From DASWED01 sp036394995 (GTDB lineage: Bacteria > Actinomycetota > UBA4738 > JACQTL01): DNA of 12,986 bases. Shown here in pieces: positions 1-6,715 of this stretch (positions are counted from its first letter, which is position 1; each line of letters opens with the position of its first letter). The DNA lies in contig DASWED010000007.1 of NCBI GenBank assembly GCA_036394995.1, positions 1 to 12,986 on the forward strand, in the 5' to 3' direction. A program made the position numbers and the translations under genes. Below the pieces are notes generated by a model that did not search any database, was not told the DNA's origin, and saw only the letters and a program-made list of their open reading frames with translations.

Positions 1-1
1 G

Positions 2-74
2 TAGTCCCAACGGGATTTGAACCCGTGTCTCCACCTTGAGAGGGTGGTGTCCTCGGCCTCTAGACGATGGGACC
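2..74 (-). tRNA. tRNA-Glu (anticodon CTC)
   Basis: Read on the minus strand, this folds into a complete cloverleaf. The acceptor stem is GGTCCCA paired with TGGGACT, including one G-U at the first pair. The T arm has stem ACGGG/CCCGT around a TTCAAAT loop. The anticodon stem CCACC/GGTGG holds the loop CTCTCAA, which places CTC at the anticodon and decodes GAG as glutamate. The D arm carries the CGTCTAG-type sequence typical of bacterial tRNA-Glu. The discriminator base is A at position 2, and position 1 reads as C, so an encoded CCA tail is possible but lies outside the window. It is on the same strand as the upstream DUF302 gene, about 75 bases away. Confidence 0.96.
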
Positions 75-107
75 GCATCGCGCCGAGCCTGCAGATCAGG
101 CCGCCCG

Positions 108-138
108 AGTCTAGCAGCGGCCTCCCCCTCGACGTCAT
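108..138 (-). promoter_or_regulatory. Possible sigma70-type promoter for the tRNA-Glu gene
   Basis: On the minus strand, ATGACG (133-138) resembles a -35 box and TAGACT (108-113) a -10 box, with a rather long 19-base spacer. Transcription would start roughly 25 bases before the tRNA, a normal 5' leader for RNase P processing. The match is seen by eye only. In DNA this GC-rich a TANNNT hexamer is uncommon, which gives mild support. Confidence 0.35.
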
Positions 139-149
139 CGCATCGTGCC

Positions 150-539
150 TCAGGACGCCAGGACCGCGAGCGCTCGGTCGATACGCCGGGCGGCCTCGTC
201 GGCGATCGGGCGGAGCTCGTCGTTGTCGGGTACGCGCACCATGACCTGCGGGTCGAGGGCCTGCACGATGGTCCTGCCGTTCTCCTCCCGCACCACCACG
301 TTGCAGGGAAGCAGCAATCCGATCTCACGCTCGATGTCGAGCGCCCGGTGCGCGAGCTGCGGATTGCACGTGCCCAGGATCACGTAGGGCTCCATGTCCT
401 CGCCGAGCTTCTCCTTCAGCGTGGCCCGTACGTCGATCTCCGTGAGGGTGCCGAACCCCTGCTCCCGGAAGGCCTCCCTCACCTTCAGGAGCGCCTCGTC
501 GTGAGGCAGATCGAGCTCGATCGTCCTGCCGTACTCCAC
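150..539 (-). CDS. DUF302 domain protein
   Basis: Small soluble protein of about 129 residues that is essentially one DUF302 domain. The family hallmarks are easy to see: a GFGTLTEIDV segment, then LKEKLGEDMEPYVILGTCNP, then the AHRALDIEREIGLLLPCNV block with its conserved cysteine, and a final ALDPQVMV-type strand. DUF302 proteins are of uncertain function; family members have been linked to redox or metal-related contexts, and the two conserved cysteines would fit that, but this is inference. I prefer the GTG start at 539: GAGGAGG lies 8 bases upstream (548-554), and the domain begins directly after it, as in other members. A GTG at 569, abutting the TGA of the acyltransferase gene, is in the same frame, would add 10 residues, and lacks a well-placed ribosome binding site. 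Probably co-transcribed with the upstream acyltransferase. Confidence 0.9.
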   Translation of the reverse strand: MEYGRTIELDLPHDEALLKVREAFREQGFGTLTEIDVRATLKEKLGEDMEPYVILGTCNPQLAHRALDIEREIGLLLPCNVVVREENGRTIVQALDPQVMVRVPDNDELRPIADEAARRIDRALAVLAS

Positions 540-547
540 CAGGAACA

Positions 548-554
548 CCTCCTC
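548..554 (-). promoter_or_regulatory. Ribosome binding site deciding the DUF302 start
   Basis: GAGGAGG on the minus strand, followed by an 8-base spacer and GTG at 539. It lies inside the reading frame that would result from the more upstream GTG at 569, which has only a weak, distant AAGG. It therefore argues for the shorter protein. Confidence 0.55.
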
Positions 555-569
555 GGGTTCAGCATCCAC

Positions 570-1964
570 TCACACGCCCGCGGCCTTCTGCAGCGCGCCG
601 AACGCGTCCTCCACCTCCAGCGCCAGCAACTCGAGGTCCGGGAACGCCTCCCAGTCGGCCGTGAAGCCGAAGCCCATGACGCCGACGAGCGTCACGACGC
701 CAACCGACAGCCCCACCCTCGCACCGAGCGGCATCAGCGGGTAGTACGTCACGAGCCTCGCTCCGTCCAGGTACAGGGGAACCTGGGGGCCGGGGATGTT
801 CGACGCCACCATGTTGAAGATCCGGAGGTGGTCGTTCCCGAACCGCCCGAGGCGGCGGTGAAGGCCCGGCGGGAGCCACATCGCTCCCTGGACCAGCGCG
901 GTCGCGGCCTGGCCCTGCCGGGACGACTTGATGCGCCGGGTTTCCTCCCGGACGAGCCGCAGGCGGACGACCGGCTTCATCGGACCGACCGGGATGTCCG
1001 GGTACACGGTCGTTACCCGGTTGCCGAACGCCCCATGCTCCGAGCCGGTCCGCACGGAGATCGGCATCATCGTCCGGTACCGAAGGCCCTTCCCGGCCTG
1101 GCCTCGGGCCTCGAGCAGGGCCGAGACGCCGCCGGCCAGCGCCGTGAGGATCACGTCGTTCACCGTGCCCCCGAGCGACGCCTGGACCGCCCGGGCCTCT
1201 TCCAGCGGGATCGCCGTCATGGCGAACCGCCGGGTCGCCCCGACGGCCACGTTGAACGGCGTGTCGGGCGGGAGGCCGCGGGCCAGGATCGAGAGCGCAC
1301 CCCCGGCCGTGGCCACGATGTCTCGCAACGTTGCCGTGGGGCGTCGGGCCAGGTCCGCAGCCGTGCTGGCGAGGGCCCCCGCCGGCTCCCGGATGCGGTC
1401 GAGGAGCCCCTCGGCGAGCAGGCGGTAGGAGGACGGCAGCGGCTCGGGATCCCACCGCTGGGCCGCCGGCTCGTCGGGCTCGGGCGCGAGGTCGAACAGC
1501 GCGGCCACCGCGTCCATGCCCCCGACGCCGTCGAGCATGGCGTGGTGGGTCTTCGTGAGGACGGCCTGATAGCCGCCTTCCAGGCCGTCGACCAGGTACA
1601 TCTCCCACAGCGGGCGCTCCCGGTCGAGCTGCTGGGACGCGAGCTGACCGGTGAGCGCGGCCAGCTGCCGCGGCCCTCCCGGGCGCGGGACGGCGATTCG
1701 ACGGACGTGATAGGTGACGTCGAAGCCGGGGTCGTCCGCCCACACCGGGCGGGCCGCCTCAAGGGGCGGGAACATCACCCGTTGCCGGAACCGCGGCACC
1801 ATCTGCAATCGGGCGGCGGTCATCGCCCGGAGGCGATCGAGCGTGAGCGGTCCACGGGCGACACCCGTCGGGTCGAACACCGCGAGCCCTCCCACGTGCA
1901 TGTGCAGGTGTGGCTTCTCCAGGTACAGGAACGAGGCGTCGAGGGGGCTCAGACGTTCGCTCAT
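570..1964 (-). CDS. WS/DGAT family wax ester synthase / diacylglycerol O-acyltransferase
   Basis: Predicted acyltransferase of 464 residues that uses acyl-CoA to esterify diacylglycerol or a fatty alcohol, making storage triacylglycerol or wax esters at the membrane/lipid-droplet surface. The active-site motif HHxxxDG is present as HHAMLDG at residues 140-146. Other family landmarks are PLDASF near the N-terminus (about 7-12), the PLW motif (118-120) followed by YLVDGL, the ND pair in TVNDVILTALAGG (269-270), and the C-terminal VASNIPGP block (about 387-394). Length fits the usual 450-490 residues, so it looks intact. The ATG at 1964 has a strong GGAGGAGGAGGG ribosome binding site (1971-1982) six bases upstream. 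It sits 133 bases behind the membrane-protein gene, and its TGA directly abuts an alternative start for DUF302. Substrate choice between wax ester and triacylglycerol cannot be read from sequence. Confidence 0.95.
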   Translation of the reverse strand: MSERLSPLDASFLYLEKPHLHMHVGGLAVFDPTGVARGPLTLDRLRAMTAARLQMVPRFRQRVMFPPLEAARPVWADDPGFDVTYHVRRIAVPRPGGPRQLAALTGQLASQQLDRERPLWEMYLVDGLEGGYQAVLTKTHHAMLDGVGGMDAVAALFDLAPEPDEPAAQRWDPEPLPSSYRLLAEGLLDRIREPAGALASTAADLARRPTATLRDIVATAGGALSILARGLPPDTPFNVAVGATRRFAMTAIPLEEARAVQASLGGTVNDVILTALAGGVSALLEARGQAGKGLRYRTMMPISVRTGSEHGAFGNRVTTVYPDIPVGPMKPVVRLRLVREETRRIKSSRQGQAATALVQGAMWLPPGLHRRLGRFGNDHLRIFNMVASNIPGPQVPLYLDGARLVTYYPLMPLGARVGLSVGVVTLVGVMGFGFTADWEAFPDLELLALEVEDAFGALQKAAGV

Positions 1965-2032
1965 GGTTCACCCTCCTCCTCCGGCTCGATCGAGCATCCC
2001 GGACGGACGTGGCAGGGACACGGGCCGGAGGT

Positions 2033-2065
2033 CCCGGGCGCCCCGGGCCGCTCGCCGGACGGCGA
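2033..2065 (-). terminator. Two short GC hairpins after the membrane-protein gene; possible terminator
   Basis: The gap between the membrane-protein stop (2098) and the acyltransferase start (1964) holds TCGCC/GGCGA (2052-2056 with 2061-2065, loop GGAC) and CCCGGG/CCCGGG (2033-2038 with 2042-2047, 3-base loop). No T tract follows. In DNA this GC-rich such pairs arise easily by chance, so the call is weak. If real, they would separate the membrane-protein transcript from the acyltransferase. Confidence 0.25.
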
Positions 2066-2097
2066 CCTCGAGCCAACCGGAACGGCTCCGAGCTCCC

Positions 2098-3393
2098 TCA
2101 GGGCCCTCGCTCGGAGGCTTCCCCTCGCCCGGGGTCGATGCCGGCGCCGGGGTCCCAGACCGGCCTTCCACGCCGGGTCAGCGTGGCGCTCCGTCCGAGC
2201 ATCGGATGGGTCCACGCCTTGACGAGCGCCAGGCCCGCGCCGGCGAGCGCGAGAGCGGCCCCGGCCGTCGCCAGTGCCGAGGCCCCCGATCTCGAGGCGG
2301 CCACCGCCAGCAGCGCCATTCCGGCGTTGAAGGCCGCCAGCTGGATGGTGCCTCCCCACTCCATCGCGGCGAGGACCGAGCGCCGGGTCTCGGGGTGGCC
2401 GGGCCGGGTCATCGGCAGCAGGTAGAGCCACGCCCCCAGCAGGATCTGGAGGATCCAGCCTCCGGCGAAGATCACCACGAAGACGTCGTGGGCGCCCGCG
2501 AACCACGACAGTCCCCGGCCGAGCGCCACCACCAGCCAGACCGTGCCGGCCGCGAACCACGCCAGCGCGAGGAGGAGGTGCTTCGCGGTCAGCGGGACGG
2601 GCCAGGCCCTGGGCGTGGAGACGACGCGACCGACCATCGACAGCAGCCCCGCGACCGCGGCCGCGAACGCGCCGGCGCCGGCCACCGCGAGCGGCGTGAG
2701 CCCCAGGGCGACGCCGGTCGCCATCAGCCCTACGCCGACCACGAAGAGCCACGCCGTGAGACCTCCTCTCCAGGCGGGCATCCGCACGCGAAGGACGGTC
2801 GGGAGCAGCGTGATGAGGGTCCCGGCGATTGTGAGCGAGACCCACCCGAGGACGTTCAGCACCAGGTGCGCGCCCCGGAGATCCCGCCAGGCGTCCGCCC
2901 CGTGCACGGCCCCCGTCCCGAGCAGGATCCCGATCGTCCCCCCGGCCAGGACGCTCGCCACCGCGGCCTCGTACATCGCGACCGGGATCCGGTGGCGCAG
3001 GTGCAGGGTACGGCGCCGGGCTCGAAGCACGATGAGGCCGAGCAGCGCGATCCCGGCCAGGTACGCCGTGCCCCCGACGCCGACCAGCGCCGGGTGTCCC
3101 GACGAGCGGCCCGCGACGAGCAGCGCAGCTCCGGCGTTCGTGAGCGCGAACTGGGCCCACACCAGGCGCGTCGGGCCCGCTGCCGTTCCCGTGAGCGCGG
3201 CCACGAAGTTCTGCATGGCGCCGCTGATCGCGACGGAGACCGCTCCGACGAGCATGAGGTGCAGCGGCACCCACCACCCCAGGCGGACCGTCCCGGGGAG
3301 CAGTAGCGAGAGCCCGGCGGCCGTCAGCCAGACGCGCGCGGCGGTCTGGTAGAGACGCATGGCGTCGCGGGGCCGCATCACCCTGCGTTTCAT
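2098..3393 (-). CDS. Polytopic membrane protein, NnrS / heme-copper oxidase subunit I-like
   Basis: Integral membrane protein of 431 residues with about 12 hydrophobic helices (roughly residues 17-35, 42-64, 77-95, 105-124, 142-162, 175-198, 212-230, 235-256, 270-292, 301-326, 343-366, 372-394). Histidines sit near helix ends in repeated contexts: H45 in PLHLMLVGAV, H176 in AHLVLNVLGW followed by TIAGTLITLLPTVLRVRM, H272 in AKHLLLALAW and H302 in AHDVFVVIFAGG. This pattern resembles NnrS proteins and the membrane module I recall from actinobacterial copper nitrite reductase / multicopper oxidase fusions, both related to cytochrome oxidase subunit I. Heme or copper binding is therefore plausible but inferred. 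No copper-oxidase domain is attached or adjacent here. The ATG at 3393 is chosen because the basic N-terminus and first helix follow at once; no clear ribosome binding site is seen. ATGs at 3378 and 3360 are alternatives. Divergent from the RTX protein gene. Confidence 0.75.
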   Translation of the reverse strand: MKRRVMRPRDAMRLYQTAARVWLTAAGLSLLLPGTVRLGWWVPLHLMLVGAVSVAISGAMQNFVAALTGTAAGPTRLVWAQFALTNAGAALLVAGRSSGHPALVGVGGTAYLAGIALLGLIVLRARRRTLHLRHRIPVAMYEAAVASVLAGGTIGILLGTGAVHGADAWRDLRGAHLVLNVLGWVSLTIAGTLITLLPTVLRVRMPAWRGGLTAWLFVVGVGLMATGVALGLTPLAVAGAGAFAAAVAGLLSMVGRVVSTPRAWPVPLTAKHLLLALAWFAAGTVWLVVALGRGLSWFAGAHDVFVVIFAGGWILQILLGAWLYLLPMTRPGHPETRRSVLAAMEWGGTIQLAAFNAGMALLAVAASRSGASALATAGAALALAGAGLALVKAWTHPMLGRSATLTRRGRPVWDPGAGIDPGRGEASERGP

Positions 3394-3410
3394 CGTGCCA
3401 TCATCCGGGT

Positions 3411-3458
3411 ATACGGGCCTCGCCGTATCGGCACGAGGGGTGCCGGCCGCAGGCCGGC
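3411..3458. promoter_or_regulatory. Three consecutive inverted repeats in a divergent promoter region
   Basis: The 146-bp gap between the divergent genes contains three perfect inverted repeats in 48 bases. They are ATACGG/CCGTAT (3411-3416 with 3423-3428), CGGCAC/GTGCCG (3429-3434 with 3440-3445) and GCCGGCC/GGCCGGC (3442-3448 with 3452-3458). The second and third share bases 3442-3445, so they cannot both form fully. The set begins 18 bases upstream of the membrane-protein ATG. It could be an operator for a dimeric regulator controlling both genes, or a structured leader RNA. Promoter hexamers are not clear on either strand; TATACG at 3410-3415 preceded by TTTCAT at 3388-3393 is the best weak candidate for the plus direction. 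Confidence 0.45.
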
Positions 3459-3539
3459 TGGAGGTGACCGACACAACCGAGCAGCGCCCCGTCCATCCGG
3501 TGTCCGGTCGCGTCCTGCGAAGTCCCGAGGGGGAATCCG

Positions 3540-6071
3540 ATGACCCGTTCGCGCGTGTTGGCCGCAGTTGCCGTGGCCGTTGTCCTTTCCGCCATCTCCG
3601 TCCTGGCCTCGCCCGCCGGGCGCGGGTTCGGGCACGGCCCGACCCTGGCCGACCGGTCGGCCACCGGATCCGGCTCCGCCGGCGCCGGGGAGGAGAGCAC
3701 GGCGATCCCACCGTCCGCGCGGGCGTCGGCCGCCTCCGGCGGCGCGACGTTCGGGCAGCCGACGGTCGTGGGCATCCAGGGCGTCGGGTTCGAGGAGGAC
3801 ATCCGGGTGGACACCCGTCCGAACTCGGACGCGATCTACACGAGTGCCCCCGGCGCCCTGTCGTCGGGGACGAGCTGGGTATGGCGGTCGCTCGACCACG
3901 GGAAGACGTTCAAGTGGATCCCGGCGGCCACCGCGCACACCGGGAAGCTCCCGACGTGCGTCGGCGGCGGCGACACCGAGCTCGCCGTGGACTCCACCGG
4001 CAGCCTCTACTTCAACGACCTCACGCTGGCGAACTTCTCGACGTTCCGTTCGGACGATCAGGGGCAGACCCTGCTGGCGGGCGACTGCGCGGCCGTGACG
4101 ACAACGCCGAACGACCGCCAGTGGTACGCGACCGACGGCGACCCGAAGAACGGCGGCACGCTGTACCTCGTGTCGAACATCATCGGCGCCGGCGCGCCCC
4201 AGTGCGGCAGCTCCGCCGGCAACAACGAGCTGGTCATGACGCGCTCCCCGGCCGATCCGGCGCTCGGCCAGGCCACCGCGGGGAACAACTTCGCTCCCTC
4301 ACAGTTCGTCACCGCTCCGGCGTCGTGCGACGAGGGGATCATGGGGAATGACGAGGTCAGCCCGACGACCCACCACATCTTCGTGATCCACGACGACGCG
4401 TACTTCCACAAGCTGCTCATGGGGCGCTGCGTGGCGGTGCCGTTCACCACCGACCCCACCGGCCTCCAGTGCACCGACCACCTCATCAACGACATCGGGT
4501 CGAATCAGCGCACCGGCGGTTCGTTCCCGACGATGGCCATCGACGCGGCGGGGACGCTCTACGCCGTGTGGGAGCAGGCTCCGGTGAACGCCGACAACCA
4601 GGTCATCGGGGACACGGTGCTCTACTGGTCCTCGTCCTCCGACGAGGGCAACACGTGGACGACGCCGGTGAAGATCCCGACGCCCGGGCTGCACAACAAC
4701 GTCTTCGCGTGGCCGGTCGCGGGCGACGCCGGCCGCGTGGACATCGCCTGGTACGGGACGCCCGCGGTGGCCGGGCCTCCGGTGTTCAACCAGGACTGCA
4801 ACAACGAGATCGGCGCCACGGAGTCCGGGCCCGACATCGTGAACGGGCTGTGGAGCCTGTACTTCACCCAGACGCTGAACGGCACGGCGGCGACCCCGAC
4901 CTTCTCCACGCCGTTGGTGGCGTCCCAGCACTTCGTCCAGAAGGGCTCGATCAACACCGTGATGGGCGGGCAGTGCGGGAACAGGACCCTCGGCGACTTC
5001 CTGCAGATGCGGATGGGGCTGAAGGGCGAGGCGAACATCTCGTATGGGCAGTCGCTGAACCGGTTCAACCTGGCGAACTCGCAGGCCATGTTCGTCCGGC
5101 AGATCGGGGGGCCCAGCTTGCTCACGTCCGTGGGGATCGTGACCGGGTCGAAGGCCCCGACCCAGACCGTCACCGACACGGCCGGCGACGCTCGCTACGA
5201 GAACGCCGGGCAGATCAGCGCGAACCAGAAGAACCTCGACATCCTGTCGTCGGCCATCATCGCGCCGGACGCCGACCACTACCAGATCACGATGAGGGTC
5301 GCGGACCTCACCTCGCTGGCGCCCGACCCCGCCACCGGGAACTCCGACCCGGTGCTGGTGTGGCAGACGCAGTGGACGGCCCCCGCGGCCACCAACGCGA
5401 ACGGCGGCGAGAACTGGTTCGTGTACATGGAGTCGAACGGAGGCGGCGCGCCGACGTTCTGGACGGGGGTGGCCGAGATCCAGTTCCAGGGCGGGGGAGC
5501 CCAGCGAACGTACCCCGGCGTGACCCAGGTGCCCGGGTCCTACACGGCGACGGCGCCCGGAACCATCACGATCACCGTTCCGAAGACGGCCGTGACGCTC
5601 CCGGAGCCTGCGCTGAACACGACGCTGTACCAGGTGACGGCGTCCACGGAGACGTACCCCTCGGCCGCGGAGAACCCGCCGCCGGTGGTCGACGTCGGCG
5701 GTCAGTTCACGCAGGTCATCGACGTCGCTCCCGGCTACAACTTCAAGCCGTCGACGAGGACCCCCTCGTGCACGATCAAGGGGACCTCGGGCAACGACCT
5801 GCTGGTGGGGACCGACGGCAACGACGTGATCTGCGGCTACGCGGGAAACGACACCATCCAGGGCAAGGGCGGGAACGACGTCATACTCGGCGACAAGGGC
5901 GGCGACACGATCACCGGCGGGGCCGGCAACGACAACCTGAGGGGCGGCTACGGAGCCGACTCCCTCGACAGCCGCGACACCGTCACCGGCAACGACAAGA
6001 TGGACGGCGGCCGCGACACTGACACCTGCATGGGCGACTCCGGCGACACCAAGGTCGACTGCGAACACTGA
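3540..6071 (+). CDS. Secreted beta-propeller-like protein with C-terminal RTX calcium-binding repeats
   Basis: Predicted exported protein of 843 residues. A signal peptide spans about residues 1-24 (basic MTRSR, a hydrophobic stretch to VLAS). Residues about 70-530 look like a BNR/sialidase-type beta-propeller, with three Asp-box motifs: SLDHGKTF (117-124), SDDQGQTL (171-178) and SSDEGNTW (366-373). Residues about 540-735 form an Asp/Thr-rich probable beta-sandwich starting at TVTDTAGDAR. The C-terminus (about 748-826) carries RTX nonapeptide-like repeats, then a Cys-containing tail ending DCEH. RTX repeats fold on binding calcium outside the cell. Asp-box propellers occur in sialidases, but the sialidase arginine triad and RIP motif are not evident, so no enzyme activity is assigned. 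The ATG at 3540 follows a GAGGGGGA ribosome binding site. No type I secretion genes are nearby; the signal peptide points to Sec export instead. Confidence 0.85.
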   Translation: MTRSRVLAAVAVAVVLSAISVLASPAGRGFGHGPTLADRSATGSGSAGAGEESTAIPPSARASAASGGATFGQPTVVGIQGVGFEEDIRVDTRPNSDAIYTSAPGALSSGTSWVWRSLDHGKTFKWIPAATAHTGKLPTCVGGGDTELAVDSTGSLYFNDLTLANFSTFRSDDQGQTLLAGDCAAVTTTPNDRQWYATDGDPKNGGTLYLVSNIIGAGAPQCGSSAGNNELVMTRSPADPALGQATAGNNFAPSQFVTAPASCDEGIMGNDEVSPTTHHIFVIHDDAYFHKLLMGRCVAVPFTTDPTGLQCTDHLINDIGSNQRTGGSFPTMAIDAAGTLYAVWEQAPVNADNQVIGDTVLYWSSSSDEGNTWTTPVKIPTPGLHNNVFAWPVAGDAGRVDIAWYGTPAVAGPPVFNQDCNNEIGATESGPDIVNGLWSLYFTQTLNGTAATPTFSTPLVASQHFVQKGSINTVMGGQCGNRTLGDFLQMRMGLKGEANISYGQSLNRFNLANSQAMFVRQIGGPSLLTSVGIVTGSKAPTQTVTDTAGDARYENAGQISANQKNLDILSSAIIAPDADHYQITMRVADLTSLAPDPATGNSDPVLVWQTQWTAPAATNANGGENWFVYMESNGGGAPTFWTGVAEIQFQGGGAQRTYPGVTQVPGSYTATAPGTITITVPKTAVTLPEPALNTTLYQVTASTETYPSAAENPPPVVDVGGQFTQVIDVAPGYNFKPSTRTPSCTIKGTSGNDLLVGTDGNDVICGYAGNDTIQGKGGNDVILGDKGGDTITGGAGNDNLRGGYGADSLDSRDTVTGNDKMDGGRDTDTCMGDSGDTKVDCEH
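5781..6017 (+). repeat. RTX (GGxGxDxUx) calcium-binding repeat array
   Basis: Residues 748-826 of the secreted protein repeat a nine-residue unit: GNDLLVGTD, GNDVICGYA, GNDTIQGKG, GNDVILGDK, GGDTITGGA, GNDNLRGGY, then the more degenerate GADSLDSRD and GNDKMDGGR. The Gly-Asn-Asp core with a hydrophobic residue two positions later is the classic parallel beta-roll calcium motif. The DNA copies are diverged, so this is an old protein repeat and not a recent tandem duplication. Confidence 0.9.
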
Positions 6072-6083
6072 GCGCGTTCTCGA

Positions 6084-6111
6084 GGGGCAGACGGCTCGGT
6101 GCGTCTGCCCC
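6084..6111 (+). terminator. Hairpin terminator of the RTX protein gene
   Basis: A perfect 10-bp stem GGGGCAGACG / CGTCTGCCCC (6084-6093 with 6102-6111) encloses an 8-base loop, 12 bases after the TGA at 6069-6071. It is followed by CC and a GC-rich run, not by a T tract, as is common for terminators in high-GC actinobacteria. Position and perfection of the stem make it the probable end of the plus-strand transcript. It could also act on minus-strand read-through. Confidence 0.75.
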
Positions 6112-6135
6112 CCGCCGTTCGGACTGCGAGTGGTC

Positions 6136-6174
6136 ACCGGGGTGCCGGGCGGGGGCACCTGCCGGTACCCCGGT
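6136..6174 (-). terminator. Hairpin terminator of the Liv-type operon
   Basis: The 13-base arms 6136-6148 and 6162-6174 pair as ACCGGGGT/ACCCCGGT, then one position that is G opposite T on the plus strand (A opposite C in the minus-strand RNA), then CCGG/CCGG, around a 13-base loop. A competing pairing GGTGCC/GGCACC (6141-6146 with 6154-6159) lies inside it. On the minus strand the element comes 46 bases after the TAG that ends the last operon gene. No T tract follows. It is likely the 3' end of the operon that starts beyond the right edge of the window. Confidence 0.6.
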
Positions 6175-6220
6175 TATCCCTCGCAGTCAGCCAGGCGAGG
6201 AGCCGAGGCGCAGAGCCGGT

Positions 6221-6715
6221 CTACGTGGCCGCAGGCACCGTGGGGTCGCAGAGGCGGCAGGGGGTGAGGTGTTCGAGGTCGGCTTGGTGGGGGGACATGG
6301 GCGTCGCGCGCTTGCCCTCCAGGAGGATGCATCCGGGGCGGTGGAACCAGCGGCCACCGCGGACGGCGTAGACCTTCGCACCGTTGGGAGAGGCGGCGCC
6401 GTCGTCCGGTAGCGCTGCGGGGGCGGCGATGTCGCCGGCCGCTGGGGACTCGACCTCGGCCAGGAGGCGGCGCAGCAGCCGGGTCTGGCGGGTCATGACC
6501 TGGACGAGGAGCAGGACGCTCCCCAGGAACACCAGCGCCAGGCCGAGGAACGCCCCGCTCACCAGGTACGGGACCTGGAGGCCGACGAAGACGGTCCCGG
6601 AGACGCCGAGGTAGCCGATCACGATGGCCACCAGGCCCGCAGCGATCAGGGTCACGCCCACGATGAACGGCCAGAACGCGCCGAGGAACGCACTCCAGGG
6701 GCGCCGGGCCCTCAT
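6221..6715 (-). CDS. Two-helix membrane protein with Ada-like Cys/His metal-site motif
   Basis: Protein of 164 residues. Two hydrophobic helices (about 15-36 and 46-74) form a hairpin after a basic MRARRPW start. A basic stretch (RQTRLLRRLL, 76-85), then a disordered Ala/Pro/Asp linker (about 90-113), and a compact C-terminal domain follow. This domain has W123-F124-H125-R-P-G-C129, then 23 residues to C153-R-L-C156-D-P. The pattern resembles the zinc-binding module of Ada and small relatives of the type HxxxC...CxxC. Metal binding is inferred; the function is unknown. Charge suggests the domain faces the cytoplasm. Its ATG overlaps the previous gene's TGA as ATGA and is preceded by AAGGAG seven bases upstream (6723-6728), so translation is coupled. 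It is the last gene of the Liv-type operon and ends in TAG. Confidence 0.8.
   Translation of the reverse strand: MRARRPWSAFLGAFWPFIVGVTLIAAGLVAIVIGYLGVSGTVFVGLQVPYLVSGAFLGLALVFLGSVLLLVQVMTRQTRLLRRLLAEVESPAAGDIAAPAALPDDGAASPNGAKVYAVRGGRWFHRPGCILLEGKRATPMSPHQADLEHLTPCRLCDPTVPAAT

Noticed and set aside
36..2222. Very long plus-strand open frame opposite the acyltransferase and DUF302 genes
   Set aside because: It is antisense to two genes with clear families; its product is rich in Arg, His and Pro with no domain, typical of mirror frames in GC-rich DNA.
1961..3277. Minus-strand open frame overlapping the membrane-protein gene in another frame
   Set aside because: Arg/Gly/Ala-rich product without motifs; the frame with 12 helices and ordered histidines is the real one.
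5781..6017. CRISPR-like or DNA tandem repeat at the end of the RTX gene
   Set aside because: Periodicity is at protein level with diverged DNA copies and no spacers.
3540..6071. Calling the secreted protein a sialidase
   Set aside because: Asp boxes occur in many propellers; the catalytic Arg triad, RIP motif and acid residues of sialidases were not identified.
4299..6158. Long minus-strand open frame opposite the RTX protein
   Set aside because: Product is low-complexity Arg/Val/Gly; the plus strand has a signal peptide, Asp boxes, RTX repeats and a ribosome binding site.
6099..6371. Possible small plus-strand gene in the convergent gap
   Set aside because: It begins inside the terminator hairpin, lacks a ribosome binding site and runs antisense to the end of the metal-site protein gene.
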